Positions 16,833 to 24,879 of a stretch of DNA of 54,026 nt are shown here, one piece after another (position 1 is the first letter of the stretch; every line of letters starts with the position of its first letter). The notes under the pieces were generated by a model that did not search any database, had not been told where the DNA came from, and saw nothing but the letters and a program-made list of their open reading frames with translations. Both the position numbers and the translations under genes were made by a program. Source of the stretch: an uncultured Oscillospiraceae bacterium (GTDB lineage: Bacteria > Bacillota > Clostridia > Oscillospirales > Acutalibacteraceae); NCBI GenBank assembly GCA_900543215.1, contig UQQR01000010.1:1-54026 (forward strand). The letters are read 5' to 3'.

Positions 16833-17612
16833 ATGCGAATAGTAATAAAACTCGGAACCTCGACTTTGGCACATCCTACGGGACTTCTTAATATCAAGAG
16901 GGTGGAAGAGCTTTGCAAGGTTATGAGTGACCTTAAAAACGCGGGACACGAAATAATAATCGTTTCATCCGGAGCAATAGGTATGGGAGCCGGAAAGCTT
17001 TTTTTAAACGAAAAGCCCAAGGATGTAAGAACCAAGCAGGCGGCGGCGGCGGTAGGTCAGTGCGAGCTTATGTATACATACGACAAGCTTTTCTCGGAGT
17101 ATAATCACACTGTCGCCCAAATTCTTATTACGGGCGACGATGTGGACCACAGCGAGCGCCGCAGTAATTTCGAAAACACAATGTTAAGGCTTTTGGAGCT
17201 GGGCGCGATACCGATTATAAACGAGAACGATTCGGTTGCCACAAATGAAATAGTAATAGGCGATAACGATACTTTGGGCGCAATAGTCGCAAAATCAATA
17301 AATGCCGATCTGCTTATACTGCTTTCGGATATAGACGGTCTTTTCACTGCCGATCCGCACAAAGATAAAAATGCGGTTCTGCTTGAAACAGTTGAGGAAA
17401 TAACACCCGAAATAGAGAGTATGACGGGCGGAGCGGGAAGTAAGCTCGGCACCGGCGGAATGACGACTAAGCTTAACGCCGCAAAAATCGCCACGGGAGC
17501 CGGCATAGATATGGTAATTGCAAACGGCAGAGAGCCTGCGGTGCTTTACGATATAATCGAGGGCAAAAAGGCAGGTACTAAATTTTTGGCAAGAAAGGTC
17601 GGGGAAAAGTAA
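16833..17612 (+). CDS. proB: glutamate 5-kinase (short form without PUA domain)
   Basis: A 259-residue kinase that phosphorylates glutamate as the first step of proline synthesis. The amino acid kinase fold is complete: VIKLGTSTL at the N-terminus, IIIVSSGAIGMG, the INENDSVA segment that binds glutamate, GDNDTLGA, and LLSDIDGLFTADP followed by GTGGMTTKLNAAKIAT. The protein ends after the kinase domain and lacks the C-terminal PUA domain found in the ~370-residue enzyme of many bacteria, as in other short ProB proteins. GGAGAG precedes the ATG; the stop codon overlaps the proA start. Confidence 0.96.
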   Translation: MRIVIKLGTSTLAHPTGLLNIKRVEELCKVMSDLKNAGHEIIIVSSGAIGMGAGKLFLNEKPKDVRTKQAAAAVGQCELMYTYDKLFSEYNHTVAQILITGDDVDHSERRSNFENTMLRLLELGAIPIINENDSVATNEIVIGDNDTLGAIVAKSINADLLILLSDIDGLFTADPHKDKNAVLLETVEEITPEIESMTGGAGSKLGTGGMTTKLNAAKIATGAGIDMVIANGREPAVLYDIIEGKKAGTKFLARKVGEK

Positions 17613-18844
17613 TGACAACGGCTGAAATACTGAAAAAAGCAAAGGAATTGTCCGCTTCCTCGGCTCCGCTTGATACGGATGCTAAAAATAATGCGATTAT
17701 GCTTATGGCGGATGCGCTTGAAGCCGCTGCCGACAGTATACTTGAGGCTAACAGAACCGATGTTGAAAACGCAAGAGGTAAAATAAGCGAGGTTATGATA
17801 GACCGCTTAAAACTTGATAACAGCCGTATATCCGCAATGGCGGACGGAATGCGTAAGGTGGTGCAGCTGCCCGATCCCGTAGGCAGGATTTTGAGTGAAA
17901 CAAGGTGTGAAAACGGTCTTGACATTAAAAAGCTTTCGGTTCCGCTCGGCGTGGTTGCGATAATATACGAAAGCCGCCCAAATGTCACCTCGGATGCGGC
18001 GGTTCTGTGCTTTAAAAGCGGTAATATAGCGGTGCTGAGAAGCGGTAAGGAAGCGTTTTGCAGTGCAAAAGCAGTGGTGGCGGCGCTTAAAAACGGACTT
18101 AAAAAGGCTGATCTAAGCGAGGATTACATAAGTCTTGTCGAGGATACATCAAGAGCGAGCGCGAACGAGCTTATGACCGCCGTGGGATATGTAGACCTTC
18201 TTATACCGAGGGGCGGAAAGGGACTTATCAAAGCCTGCGTTGAAAACGCTACCGTACCCTGCATAGAAACAGGCACGGGCATATGCCATATTTATGTTGA
18301 CAAAAGCGCTGATACCGATATGGCTGTTAAAATAACGGATAACGCAAAGACAAGCAGACCCTCTGTATGCAACGCGGCGGAGGTATGCCTTGTTGACAGA
18401 AAGATTGCCGCCGAATTTTTGCCAAAGCTCAAAGAATGCTTTAAAAACAGGGTGGAAATAAGGGGAGACGCCGAGGTATGTAAGATTATAAACGCTTCTC
18501 CTGCCGAAAAGGACGATTTTGACACGGAATTTCTTGATTATATTATGGCGGTAAAAATCGTGGACGGAGTTGAGGGGGCGGTAAAGCACATAGCCGAGCA
18601 CTCAACGCACCACAGCGAGAGCATAATAACCGAGGACAAAGCCGCCACCGCTTATTTTACCGAAAGAGTGGACTCTGCGGCGGTGTATGTGAACGCTTCC
18701 ACAAGGTTTACCGACGGGGGCGAGTTCGGGCTTGGATGCGAAATGGGAATTTCTACCCAAAAGCTCCACGCAAGAGGACCTATGGGACTTTGCGAGCTTA
18801 ACACTTATAAGTACATTATTTCCGGAAACGGTCAGATAAGGTAG
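17612..18844 (+). CDS. proA: gamma-glutamyl phosphate reductase
   Basis: A 410-residue NADPH-dependent reductase that converts glutamyl 5-phosphate to glutamate semialdehyde. It belongs to the aldehyde dehydrogenase superfamily. The cofactor-binding PLGVVAIIYESRPNVTSDAA segment is at about residues 110-129, the catalytic cysteine is in the SRPSVCNAAEVCL region, and the C-terminal FTDGGEFGLGCEMGISTQKL segment is intact. It overlaps proB at TAATG, consistent with channelling of the unstable acyl-phosphate between coupled enzymes. Confidence 0.97.
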   Translation: MTTAEILKKAKELSASSAPLDTDAKNNAIMLMADALEAAADSILEANRTDVENARGKISEVMIDRLKLDNSRISAMADGMRKVVQLPDPVGRILSETRCENGLDIKKLSVPLGVVAIIYESRPNVTSDAAVLCFKSGNIAVLRSGKEAFCSAKAVVAALKNGLKKADLSEDYISLVEDTSRASANELMTAVGYVDLLIPRGGKGLIKACVENATVPCIETGTGICHIYVDKSADTDMAVKITDNAKTSRPSVCNAAEVCLVDRKIAAEFLPKLKECFKNRVEIRGDAEVCKIINASPAEKDDFDTEFLDYIMAVKIVDGVEGAVKHIAEHSTHHSESIITEDKAATAYFTERVDSAAVYVNASTRFTDGGEFGLGCEMGISTQKLHARGPMGLCELNTYKYIISGNGQIR

Positions 18845-18854
18845 GTAATCGGGT

Positions 18855-19658
18855 ATGTCTGAATATAAAATAGGCTTTATAGGCACGGGCAATATGGGTT
18901 CCGCAATAGCAAGAGCCATAAGAAATGTTCTTCCCGGGCATGAGATGATTCTTGCAAACAGAACACAGGCAAAGGCGGCAATGCTGGCGGATGAGCTTAG
19001 TTGCTGCACTGCGGACAATAAAACGGTGGCAAGGGACGCGCAGTACATATTTTTTGGCGTAAAACCGCAGATGATGGCTGAAATGCTTGGAGAAATAAAG
19101 AGCGTTTTGGCGGAAAGAAAGGACCGCTTTATACTTGTTACAATGGCGGCAGGCATTAAAATAGAAAGCTACAGCGAAATGCTGAGGGCGGATTTCCCCA
19201 TAATAAGAATAATGCCCAACACTCCCGTTTCTATAGGCGAGGGGGTAGTTCCCTTTGCTGTGTCGGACGGCGTATTTATGGATGAAATTACGGATTTCTG
19301 CAATTATATGCGCAACGCCGGCAAGGTTGACAGGGTAGAGGAAAAGCTTATCGACGCTGCCTGTGCGGTATCGGGCTGCGGACCGGCGTTTGTTTATATG
19401 TTTGCCGACGCCCTTGCTGTGGCAGGCGTGGAATGCGGTCTTACAAGAGCAAAGGCGGAGGAATACGCATTGCAGACGGTTATAGGCTCCGCAAACCTTG
19501 CTCTTCAGAGCGATAAGCATATAGAACAGCTTAAGGACGAGGTGTGCAGTCCGGCAGGGGCAACCGTAGCCGGAGTTCACAGCCTTGAAAACGCGGGATT
19601 TAAGGGTGCCGTTATGGATGCTGTAAAGGCGGCGTTTGAAAAGACAAAGGGACTTTAG
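18855..19658 (+). CDS. proC: pyrroline-5-carboxylate reductase
   Basis: A 267-residue NAD(P)H-dependent enzyme that completes proline synthesis. The Rossmann motif GFIGTGNMGSAIARAI is at about residues 6-21, followed by FFGVKPQMM, IIRIMPNTPVSIGEG and the C-terminal DEVCSPAGATVAGVHSLENAGF. All three pathway genes are thus in one operon, ten bases apart here. The last leucine codon and stop codon lie within the terminal inverted repeat of the element at 19654-19934, so the insertion supplies the end of the gene; length is normal. Confidence 0.97.
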   Translation: MSEYKIGFIGTGNMGSAIARAIRNVLPGHEMILANRTQAKAAMLADELSCCTADNKTVARDAQYIFFGVKPQMMAEMLGEIKSVLAERKDRFILVTMAAGIKIESYSEMLRADFPIIRIMPNTPVSIGEGVVPFAVSDGVFMDEITDFCNYMRNAGKVDRVEEKLIDAACAVSGCGPAFVYMFADALAVAGVECGLTRAKAEEYALQTVIGSANLALQSDKHIEQLKDEVCSPAGATVAGVHSLENAGFKGAVMDAVKAAFEKTKGL

Positions 19659-19934
19659 GCAAACGAGAATAATCCGAACCTGCCCAAAGCGGTGTATTTT
19701 CGGCGTATTTTCACTTGTCGTCTTTGTAAGGCGTTAGCCTTACTGCATCCTCCGCATAAAAATCCACACGAAAAAATACGCTCGTTTTGGGTCGAAGATT
19801 TTTAAAGTGGCGGATTTTTTGCAGGGCAAGGCACAAAACGCAGCTAATCCTAACGGATTAACGAATATTTTAACATGGCAATGCGGGAAATCCGTCCTCA
19901 AAAAACAGATTCGGACTATTCTCGTTTGCCTAAA
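19654..19934. mobile_element. MITE-like inverted-repeat element A (281 bp)
   Basis: A non-coding 281-bp unit bounded by 29-bp terminal inverted repeats (19654-19682 and 19906-19934) that match at 27 of 29 positions; the outermost bases are TTTAGGCAAACGAG. The first terminus overlaps the proC stop codon. Internally there is an 18-nt hairpin GTAAGGC-GTTA-GCCTTAC at 19726-19743. A hairpin of the same design is in element B, and a solo copy of this terminus lies at 21751-21777. There is no ORF with a ribosome binding site, so it would depend on a transposase elsewhere. Calling it mobile is inference from the structure and the repeated terminus. Confidence 0.7.
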
Positions 19935-19938
19935 AACG

Positions 19939-19975
19939 AAAATCAAGGGCACGCTTTTGCGTGCCCTTGATTTTT
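19939..19975. terminator. bidirectional terminator after proC and the pseudouridine synthase gene
   Basis: A perfect 14-bp stem (19941-19954 with 19959-19972, TTTT loop) is followed by T on the plus strand and flanked by A-rich sequence that provides T on the minus strand. It abuts the stop codon of the minus-strand gene ending at 19975. Confidence 0.9.
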
Positions 19976-20949
19976 CAAAAAAGCTCTTTATATTTTTCAC
20001 CGAAAAGCTCGTCCGCAAACCATACCCTGTTTACATGAAAGCTTTTACCATTTAAGTAGCTCAGTATACCGGCGTCGGTTGTGAATTTGAATTCCAGCCT
20101 GTAGGAATAAAGCGCCTGTCTGTTAAAGCCGAGCTTTTTATCGGCGGCAAGCTTGCCGTATTTTCCGTCGCCCAAAAGCGGATGTCCGATTGACGCCATA
20201 TGTGCCCTGATTTGATGTGTACGACCCGTAAGCAGGTCTATATCAAGCAGTGAAAGCCCGTTTTTGCTGTCTATTACCGTGTAGCGTGTTTTTATTGTCA
20301 GACTGTCTGCGGTCTTGCGTGAGGTAAGATATACTTTGTTTTTTGATTCGTTCTTTTCCAAAAAGCCTTCAAGCGTGTCGGACAGCTTTTTGGGTGTGCC
20401 GTGAACAACAGCAAGATATTTTTTGCTGATTTCACGGTTTTTTATTTTGTCGCAAAGTACGCGGAGCGCTTCGGCGTTTTTGGCGGCTATCACTATTCCG
20501 CCGGTATTGCGGTCTATACGGTTTGCAAGGGCGGGGCGGAAGCTGTTTTCGGCATCAGGCAGATATTCGCCCTTATTGTAAAGATAGTGCTGTATTCTCG
20601 CTATCAGCGTGTCGTTATATTCGTTTTTGTCGGGGTGAACCAAAAGTCCTTGCTTTTTGTCGGCAAGTAAAATATTTTCGTCCTCGTATACAATATCAAG
20701 CTTGTCGGGAGCGGAGAGAAAATCGTATTTCGGCTTGCCTGAAACAAAAAATTCGTCGTTTATATATGCGTCTACGGTATCGCCCTCGTTAAGTCTTGTG
20801 CTTATTTCGGCTCTTTTTCCGTTTACTTTTATTCGCTTTGTTCTTATATACTTAAACATAAGCGATGTGGGCAGGGACGGACAGTTTTTCGTTATAAACC
20901 TGTCAAGACGGACAGAAGCGTCGTTTTTTGTAACGGTAAATGATTTCAT
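19975..20949 (-). CDS. RluA family pseudouridine synthase
   Basis: A 324-residue RNA pseudouridine synthase. An S4-like RNA-binding domain (about residues 10-70; RLDRFITKNCPSLP then IKVNGKR) precedes the catalytic domain, where the catalytic aspartate is in ANRIDRNTGGIVIAAK (about residue 145). LLTGRTHQIRAHMASIGHPLLGD and the C-terminal region are typical of the RluA branch acting on 23S rRNA or tRNA. RNA target and position cannot be told. Monocistronic; AAAGAGC precedes the ATG. Confidence 0.92.
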   Translation of the reverse strand: MKSFTVTKNDASVRLDRFITKNCPSLPTSLMFKYIRTKRIKVNGKRAEISTRLNEGDTVDAYINDEFFVSGKPKYDFLSAPDKLDIVYEDENILLADKKQGLLVHPDKNEYNDTLIARIQHYLYNKGEYLPDAENSFRPALANRIDRNTGGIVIAAKNAEALRVLCDKIKNREISKKYLAVVHGTPKKLSDTLEGFLEKNESKNKVYLTSRKTADSLTIKTRYTVIDSKNGLSLLDIDLLTGRTHQIRAHMASIGHPLLGDGKYGKLAADKKLGFNRQALYSYRLEFKFTTDAGILSYLNGKSFHVNRVWFADELFGEKYKELF

Positions 20950-20983
20950 AGCTGCTCTTTTCTAAAAAAATTTGTGCGGTATC

Positions 20984-21012
20984 TTGAATATTCGGAAATT
21001 CGGTATTATAAT
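20984..21012 (+). promoter_or_regulatory. promoter of radC
   Basis: TTGAAT (20984-20989) and TATAAT (21007-21012) with a 17-nt spacer, about 30 bases before the start codon. Confidence 0.75.
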
Positions 21013-21041
21013 AATTTCCAGTAATTTCAGGGGTGGGTAAA

Positions 21042-21740
21042 ATGGGAAAGGATGGTTTACACGACGGTCACAGAGATCGTGTTAAAAAGGAATTCCTGCA
21101 AAAGGGATTCGATATGAACACACCGCCGCATAAAATAATGGAAGTGCTGCTGTTTTACAGCATACCGCGTAAGGACACAAATGAGATGGCGCACGAATTG
21201 CTCAACCGTTTCGGTTCTATATCAGGTATACTTGACGCGCCTGCGGAGGAAATTGTTAAAATTCCGGGTATAAGCACCAATACGGCGGCATTTTTTGAGC
21301 TTATAGTCCTGCTTACGCGAATATACCATACGGAGAAAAATTCCAAAGGCAAAAGGTATATGAGGGTGGATGATGTCTGCGATTATCTAATGAACAGATA
21401 TATCGGTTACCAAAAGGAGGTATTCTCGGTTACAAGCTTTTCGGGCAACGGAAAAATGCTCGGATTTGATATACTGGCGTCAGGCAATGTAAACGAAGTA
21501 AGTGTTTCTACAAGAAAGGTAATTGAAACCGTTATAAACCGCAATGCGGTCTGCGCGATAATAGCGCATAATCATCCGAACGGCACGGCAGTTCCCAGTA
21601 AGGAGGATATAGCCGTAACAATGGACATAAAGAATGCGCTTGAACACATTAATGTAAAGCTGATCGACCATATCATAATTGCGGGAGACGATTATGTTTC
21701 TATGTGCCAGAGTCAGGCCTACAGGTATATATTTGAGTGA
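21042..21740 (+). CDS. radC: RadC family JAB-domain protein
   Basis: A 232-residue protein with an N-terminal helix-hairpin-helix region (LHDGHRDRVKKEF; GSISGILDAPAEEIVKIPGIS) and a C-terminal JAB/MPN metallopeptidase-like domain, with the metal-binding motif HNHPNGTAVPSKEDIAVT (about residues 176-193). The family was named for DNA repair, but its biochemical role is unsettled. The ATG at 21042 is preferred because GGGGTGGG lies just before it; an in-frame GTG at 21033 would use that sequence as codons. It is followed at once by repeat elements. Confidence 0.93.
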   Translation: MGKDGLHDGHRDRVKKEFLQKGFDMNTPPHKIMEVLLFYSIPRKDTNEMAHELLNRFGSISGILDAPAEEIVKIPGISTNTAAFFELIVLLTRIYHTEKNSKGKRYMRVDDVCDYLMNRYIGYQKEVFSVTSFSGNGKMLGFDILASGNVNEVSVSTRKVIETVINRNAVCAIIAHNHPNGTAVPSKEDIAVTMDIKNALEHINVKLIDHIIIAGDDYVSMCQSQAYRYIFE

Positions 21741-21750
21741 CATAGTGCGG

Positions 21751-21777
21751 CAGGTTCGAATTATTTTCGTTTGCCTA
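21751..21777. repeat. solo terminus of element A type
   Basis: Twenty-seven bases matching the inverse of the 19654-19682 terminus at 25 of 27 positions (CAGGTTCGAATTATTTTCGT then TTGCCTA). No partner terminus is seen nearby, so it is a truncated copy or the outer end of a composite with element B, which starts at its last two bases. Confidence 0.75.
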
Positions 21778-22052
21778 GTGTGACAGGACTCGAACCTGTC
21801 GCGCCTACGAAACAAAATTTTGCATAATACATTGCCTCAAAACTTGAAATACGGCAGTATTCCTGCGTTTAGTCGGCTTCGTCTTATAACAAAATTTTTT
21901 GTTTCGGTAGGTTAAAAGTTTCTGCCGCCGAATTTTTTATTCGGCGAAGCGAGAAATTTGCAGCAAGGCTAACGCCTTGCAAAAATGAACGCAAAGCCGC
22001 AATCTAAAAGGCGGCGAGCGAAACCGCGGCAGTTTCGAGTCCTGTCACACTA
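21776..22052. mobile_element. MITE-like inverted-repeat element B (277 bp) with tRNA T-arm-like ends
   Basis: A non-coding 277-bp unit bounded by 28-bp inverted repeats matching at 26 positions, the outer 19 perfect (TAGTGTGACAGGACTCGAA). Read outward, each end resembles the 3' part of a tRNA: CAGG-TTCGAGT-CCTG forms a T-arm followed by TCACAC, but no anticodon or D arm is present. Internally GCAAGGC-TAAC-GCCTTGC (21963-21980), on the opposite strand, is the same hairpin as in element A with one base pair changed on both sides. There is no ORF with a ribosome binding site. It lies between radC and the LCP gene. Confidence 0.65.
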
Positions 22053-22054
22053 AG

Positions 22055-22072
22055 AGGAGCCGTAAGGCTCCT
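22055..22072. terminator. short hairpin after the LCP gene
   Basis: A 7-bp stem (22055-22061 with 22066-22072) with a GTAA loop immediately beyond the LCP stop codon. The T-tract is poor on the minus strand and interrupted on the plus strand, so it may be a weak terminator. Confidence 0.45.
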
Positions 22073-22074
22073 TA

Positions 22075-23229
22075 TTAATTTTGCGACGAGCTTTCGGCAA
22101 GGCGGCTTGCCACGGCGTCGGGCGAGTAGTAGTTCTCCTCAAAAATAAAATCGTTTATTTCTTTTTTTGCGGCGGGAAGGTCATACACATAATACCATAC
22201 TCCGCCTATCATTTTACCGGACGACTCTATGTTGTCATTCGGAATACTTAACTGTTCGAACTTCGGGTTGGTTATTACCGCCTTAATGCCTATATTCATA
22301 ATATCCTTGGTGGAAAGCGAGGTTTTACACTGCTTTATTGCCATTTCCGCAATGCCGGGAAGCTTAAAGGGATTTTCCGATTTGATTTTCGCGAACATCG
22401 CCATAAGAACGGTCTTTTGGCGGTTTCCTCTTTGAATGTCGCTGTCCGTGTGGCGTATTCTGGCGTAGCAAACAGCCTGACCGCCGTTAAGCACCTGTGT
22501 TCCGGCGGTTTCTATATTCGGGCAGTCAACTCCCAAGTCACGCATTTCGGGGAAAATATTATTATTCATTTCCACCCGTTCCTTTTCGGTTACATCTATT
22601 GTAACTCCGCCTATGTTATCAATAATCCTCGCGAGACCGAAGAAGTTAAACGCCACATAATCGGTTATTTCAAGCCCGAAATTTTTATTAAGTGTTTTAA
22701 CCGCAAGCTGGGATTTCCCGTAGGCATATGCGTGGGTAAGCTTGTCCTTTTTATGCCCGTCTATCTCAACATATGTATCACGAGCTATCGAGGTAAGCTT
22801 GAATTTTTTGTTTTTGCTGTCTACCGTCAGAATAAGAACGGCGTCGCTTCTGCCGACATCGTTGTCCTCTCTTGTATCTATACCGAAAAACGCGATATTT
22901 TTAACCAAGGAATAATTTTCGGTTGTAATTCCGAGATCTGTGCTGTCAAGCGGTTCACGCTCGATTTTGTCGATTGTTCGGTAGACATACGCATACGCTC
23001 CGCCCAGGGCTAAAATAACACAGCAAAGCACTATTGTAACACAGCAAAACACGGTTTTACCCGTGCGCTTTTTCTTTTTTTTGCGTTTTACGGGCGGCCT
23101 GTCCGAAGGTCTGCCTGCAGGCGCCGTACGGGACCTTGAATATATATCCTCATACGAATTTCTTTTGCCGGAGTTTGAGTACAGGTCTCTTGAATCTTCA
23201 CCGTAGTTATAATTTTCATTATATTGCAT
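22075..23229 (-). CDS. LytR-CpsA-Psr (LCP) family cell-wall ligase
   Basis: A 384-residue membrane-anchored enzyme. An unusually polar N-terminal cytoplasmic tail of about 60 residues, ending in a run of lysines, is followed by one transmembrane helix (about 62-85) and an extracellular LCP domain with FFGIDTREDNDVGRSDAVLIL, LTSIARDTYVEI and HAYAYGK, which carry the conserved Asp and Arg residues that bind the lipid pyrophosphate. LCP proteins transfer teichoic acids or other glycopolymers from undecaprenyl pyrophosphate to peptidoglycan. The ATG at 23229 has AGGGTGA upstream; a GTG four codons earlier is possible. Confidence 0.92.
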   Translation of the reverse strand: MQYNENYNYGEDSRDLYSNSGKRNSYEDIYSRSRTAPAGRPSDRPPVKRKKKKKRTGKTVFCCVTIVLCCVILALGGAYAYVYRTIDKIEREPLDSTDLGITTENYSLVKNIAFFGIDTREDNDVGRSDAVLILTVDSKNKKFKLTSIARDTYVEIDGHKKDKLTHAYAYGKSQLAVKTLNKNFGLEITDYVAFNFFGLARIIDNIGGVTIDVTEKERVEMNNNIFPEMRDLGVDCPNIETAGTQVLNGGQAVCYARIRHTDSDIQRGNRQKTVLMAMFAKIKSENPFKLPGIAEMAIKQCKTSLSTKDIMNIGIKAVITNPKFEQLSIPNDNIESSGKMIGGVWYYVYDLPAAKKEINDFIFEENYYSPDAVASRLAESSSQN

Positions 23230-23270
23230 TTTAACCGTCACCCTAAAGCCTTAATGTTTTATCTTACCGC

Positions 23271-23300
23271 ATTATAACACAAAGCGACGGATTTTGTAAA
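23271..23300 (-). promoter_or_regulatory. promoter of the LCP gene
   Basis: TTTACA (23295-23300) and TATAAT (23271-23276) on the minus strand with an 18-nt spacer. Confidence 0.65.
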
Positions 23301-23305
23301 GTTTT

Positions 23306-24487
23306 CTATTTTGCCGCGGACGCACGGCGTATACTTGAGTCGCCGAATTTTTTTCTCAGTTCATATATAGAGGCTTCGATTTTTTCTTCCGCTTCAAGCC
23401 TTTCGGAGGCTCCGAACATATCCTGCTGTACCGCCGTCCTTAGGTCTTTAAGCGAAATCGCGCGGATACCCACCGAACGCAGAGGCTCCTTAAAATCGTA
23501 ATTTTCCTTTAAAATCTCGGCTCCTCTGCTCGCGATAGTGTAAGCGCTGTCGGTTGACTCGGGATAGGTACGGCTGAATTCCTTTACCTTAAGTGCCGCC
23601 GTTCGGATATGAATCTGTACGCCCGAGGCATAAAGTCCGTGTAGGCGCAGTGAGTCCGAAACCGACTGCGAAAGAGATAAAAACATGCTCCAAACCTCGT
23701 CAAAGCTTGCAAAATCCTTTGCGGAGGTTACCGACTTGCCTATGCTTTTGGGCTTGCTTTCAGATGTTGGGGTAACAACGGGTGAATTATCTTCCCCGAG
23801 AGCATAACGCTTTAGCTCCTCCCCGTTTTTCCCGAGCAGACGGTTAAGAAGTGCGCTGTCGCATACCGCAAGGTCGCCTATTGTGCATACGCCGACGGTT
23901 TTAAGCTTTTCGGCGGTATGCCGTCCCGCAAAAAGCATATCCGACACGGGATGTGTCCATATTTTATCCTTAAATCCATCTTTTGTTATTACGGTAACGG
24001 CGTCGGGCTTTTTCATATCCGAGCCGAGCTTGGCAAAGATTTTATTAAAGCTTACTCCAACGGAAACCGTGATACCAAGCTCTGCTTTAATATCTTTTCT
24101 TATCTTATTCGCAATTTCACTGCCGTCCCCGAAAATCAGCGTACTGCCCGTAACATCAAGCCAACATTCGTCTATGCCGAACGGCTCTATCATATCGGTA
24201 TATCGGGAATATATTTTTCTTGCAAGCTCCGAATAGCGCCTGTACTCATCCATTAAGGGCGGAAGTATCACAAGGTCGGGACATTTTCTTTTTGCTTCGA
24301 ATATCGCCTCAGCCGTTTTAACATTGAATTTTTTGGCAATATCGTTTTTGGCGAGAACTATGCCGTGACGGTTTTCCTTATCTCCGCAAACCGCCACGGG
24401 AAGATTTTTAAGCGTTGGATTGCTTAAAAGAGATACGGAAGCAAAAAAGTTGTTAAGGTCACAGTGAAGTATCACCCTGTCACGCAT
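23306..24487 (-). CDS. dinB: DNA polymerase IV (Y-family)
   Basis: A 393-residue translesion polymerase. Catalytic acidic residues are in ILHCDLNNFFASV (Asp near residue 10) and the active-site GIDECWLDV (about residues 104-112). The helix-hairpin-helix thumb (TVGVCTIGDLAVCD) and the little-finger domain (SIGKSVTSAKDF onward) are present. It copies across damaged bases in an error-prone way. No clear beta-clamp motif is seen at the very C-terminus, although QQDMFG at about 354 could serve. A LexA-type operator at 24508-24519 just upstream implies SOS induction. AAGGAGC precedes the ATG. Confidence 0.93.
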   Translation of the reverse strand: MRDRVILHCDLNNFFASVSLLSNPTLKNLPVAVCGDKENRHGIVLAKNDIAKKFNVKTAEAIFEAKRKCPDLVILPPLMDEYRRYSELARKIYSRYTDMIEPFGIDECWLDVTGSTLIFGDGSEIANKIRKDIKAELGITVSVGVSFNKIFAKLGSDMKKPDAVTVITKDGFKDKIWTHPVSDMLFAGRHTAEKLKTVGVCTIGDLAVCDSALLNRLLGKNGEELKRYALGEDNSPVVTPTSESKPKSIGKSVTSAKDFASFDEVWSMFLSLSQSVSDSLRLHGLYASGVQIHIRTAALKVKEFSRTYPESTDSAYTIASRGAEILKENYDFKEPLRSVGIRAISLKDLRTAVQQDMFGASERLEAEEKIEASIYELRKKFGDSSIRRASAAK

Positions 24488-24507
24488 AAAATCCGCTCCT
24501 TCGAAAA

Positions 24508-24519
24508 GAACATTTGTTC
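24508..24519 (-). promoter_or_regulatory. SOS box (LexA/DinR-type operator) of dinB
   Basis: GAACATTTGTTC is a perfect GAAC-N4-GTTC dyad, the core of the Gram-positive DinR/LexA consensus CGAAC-N4-GTTCG, placed 20 bases upstream of the dinB start codon. Its position in front of a translesion polymerase supports the call. Confidence 0.85.
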
Positions 24520-24564
24520 CGAATAAAGTTTAGCATTTTTATGCTCGGTTGTAAAGAGGAAATT

Positions 24565-24879
24565 TTAAATTTCCAGTTTTTTCAGTGCTTTTATATGCAG
24601 TCTTTCGGTTTGGCGCAGGCTGTAATTAATGTGGTAGCTTACCTCTATAAGCGGCTTGCCGCATATGTATTTACAGTACAAAAGCTCGGAAAGCACGCCG
24701 CCGTCAACCGCTTCGATACTTTTTTCAATATTTTTTCTCAGTTTTTTCGATTTTGCTATTTCCGAGGAATATCTTGCTTTGTCGGCAGGATTGAGCCGTG
24801 CCATTTCCTTTAAACGCTTTATTTTCGCGTTTTGCAGCATATAAAGCGATAGATATTCCTTTTTTTCCTTGTTGTTCAT
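24565..24879 (-). CDS. small protein with sigma-70 region-4-like C-terminus
   Basis: A 104-residue basic protein. The N-terminal 70 residues are helical and charged. The C-terminal part (VLSELLYCKYICGKPLIEVS then YSLRQTERLHIKALKKLEI) resembles the helix-turn-helix of sigma-factor region 4 and the late regulators of Gram-positive phages (ArpU/RinA-like). Its ATG overlaps the stop of the upstream zinc-ribbon gene by four bases, so the pair is coupled. Assignment as a regulator is from pattern only; there are no other phage genes around. Confidence 0.6.
   Translation of the reverse strand: MNNKEKKEYLSLYMLQNAKIKRLKEMARLNPADKARYSSEIAKSKKLRKNIEKSIEAVDGGVLSELLYCKYICGKPLIEVSYHINYSLRQTERLHIKALKKLEI

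Noticed and set aside
21776..21830. A tRNA gene on the minus strand
   Set aside because: Only a T-arm-like end is present; no D arm, anticodon arm or acceptor 5' strand can be found at the right distance.
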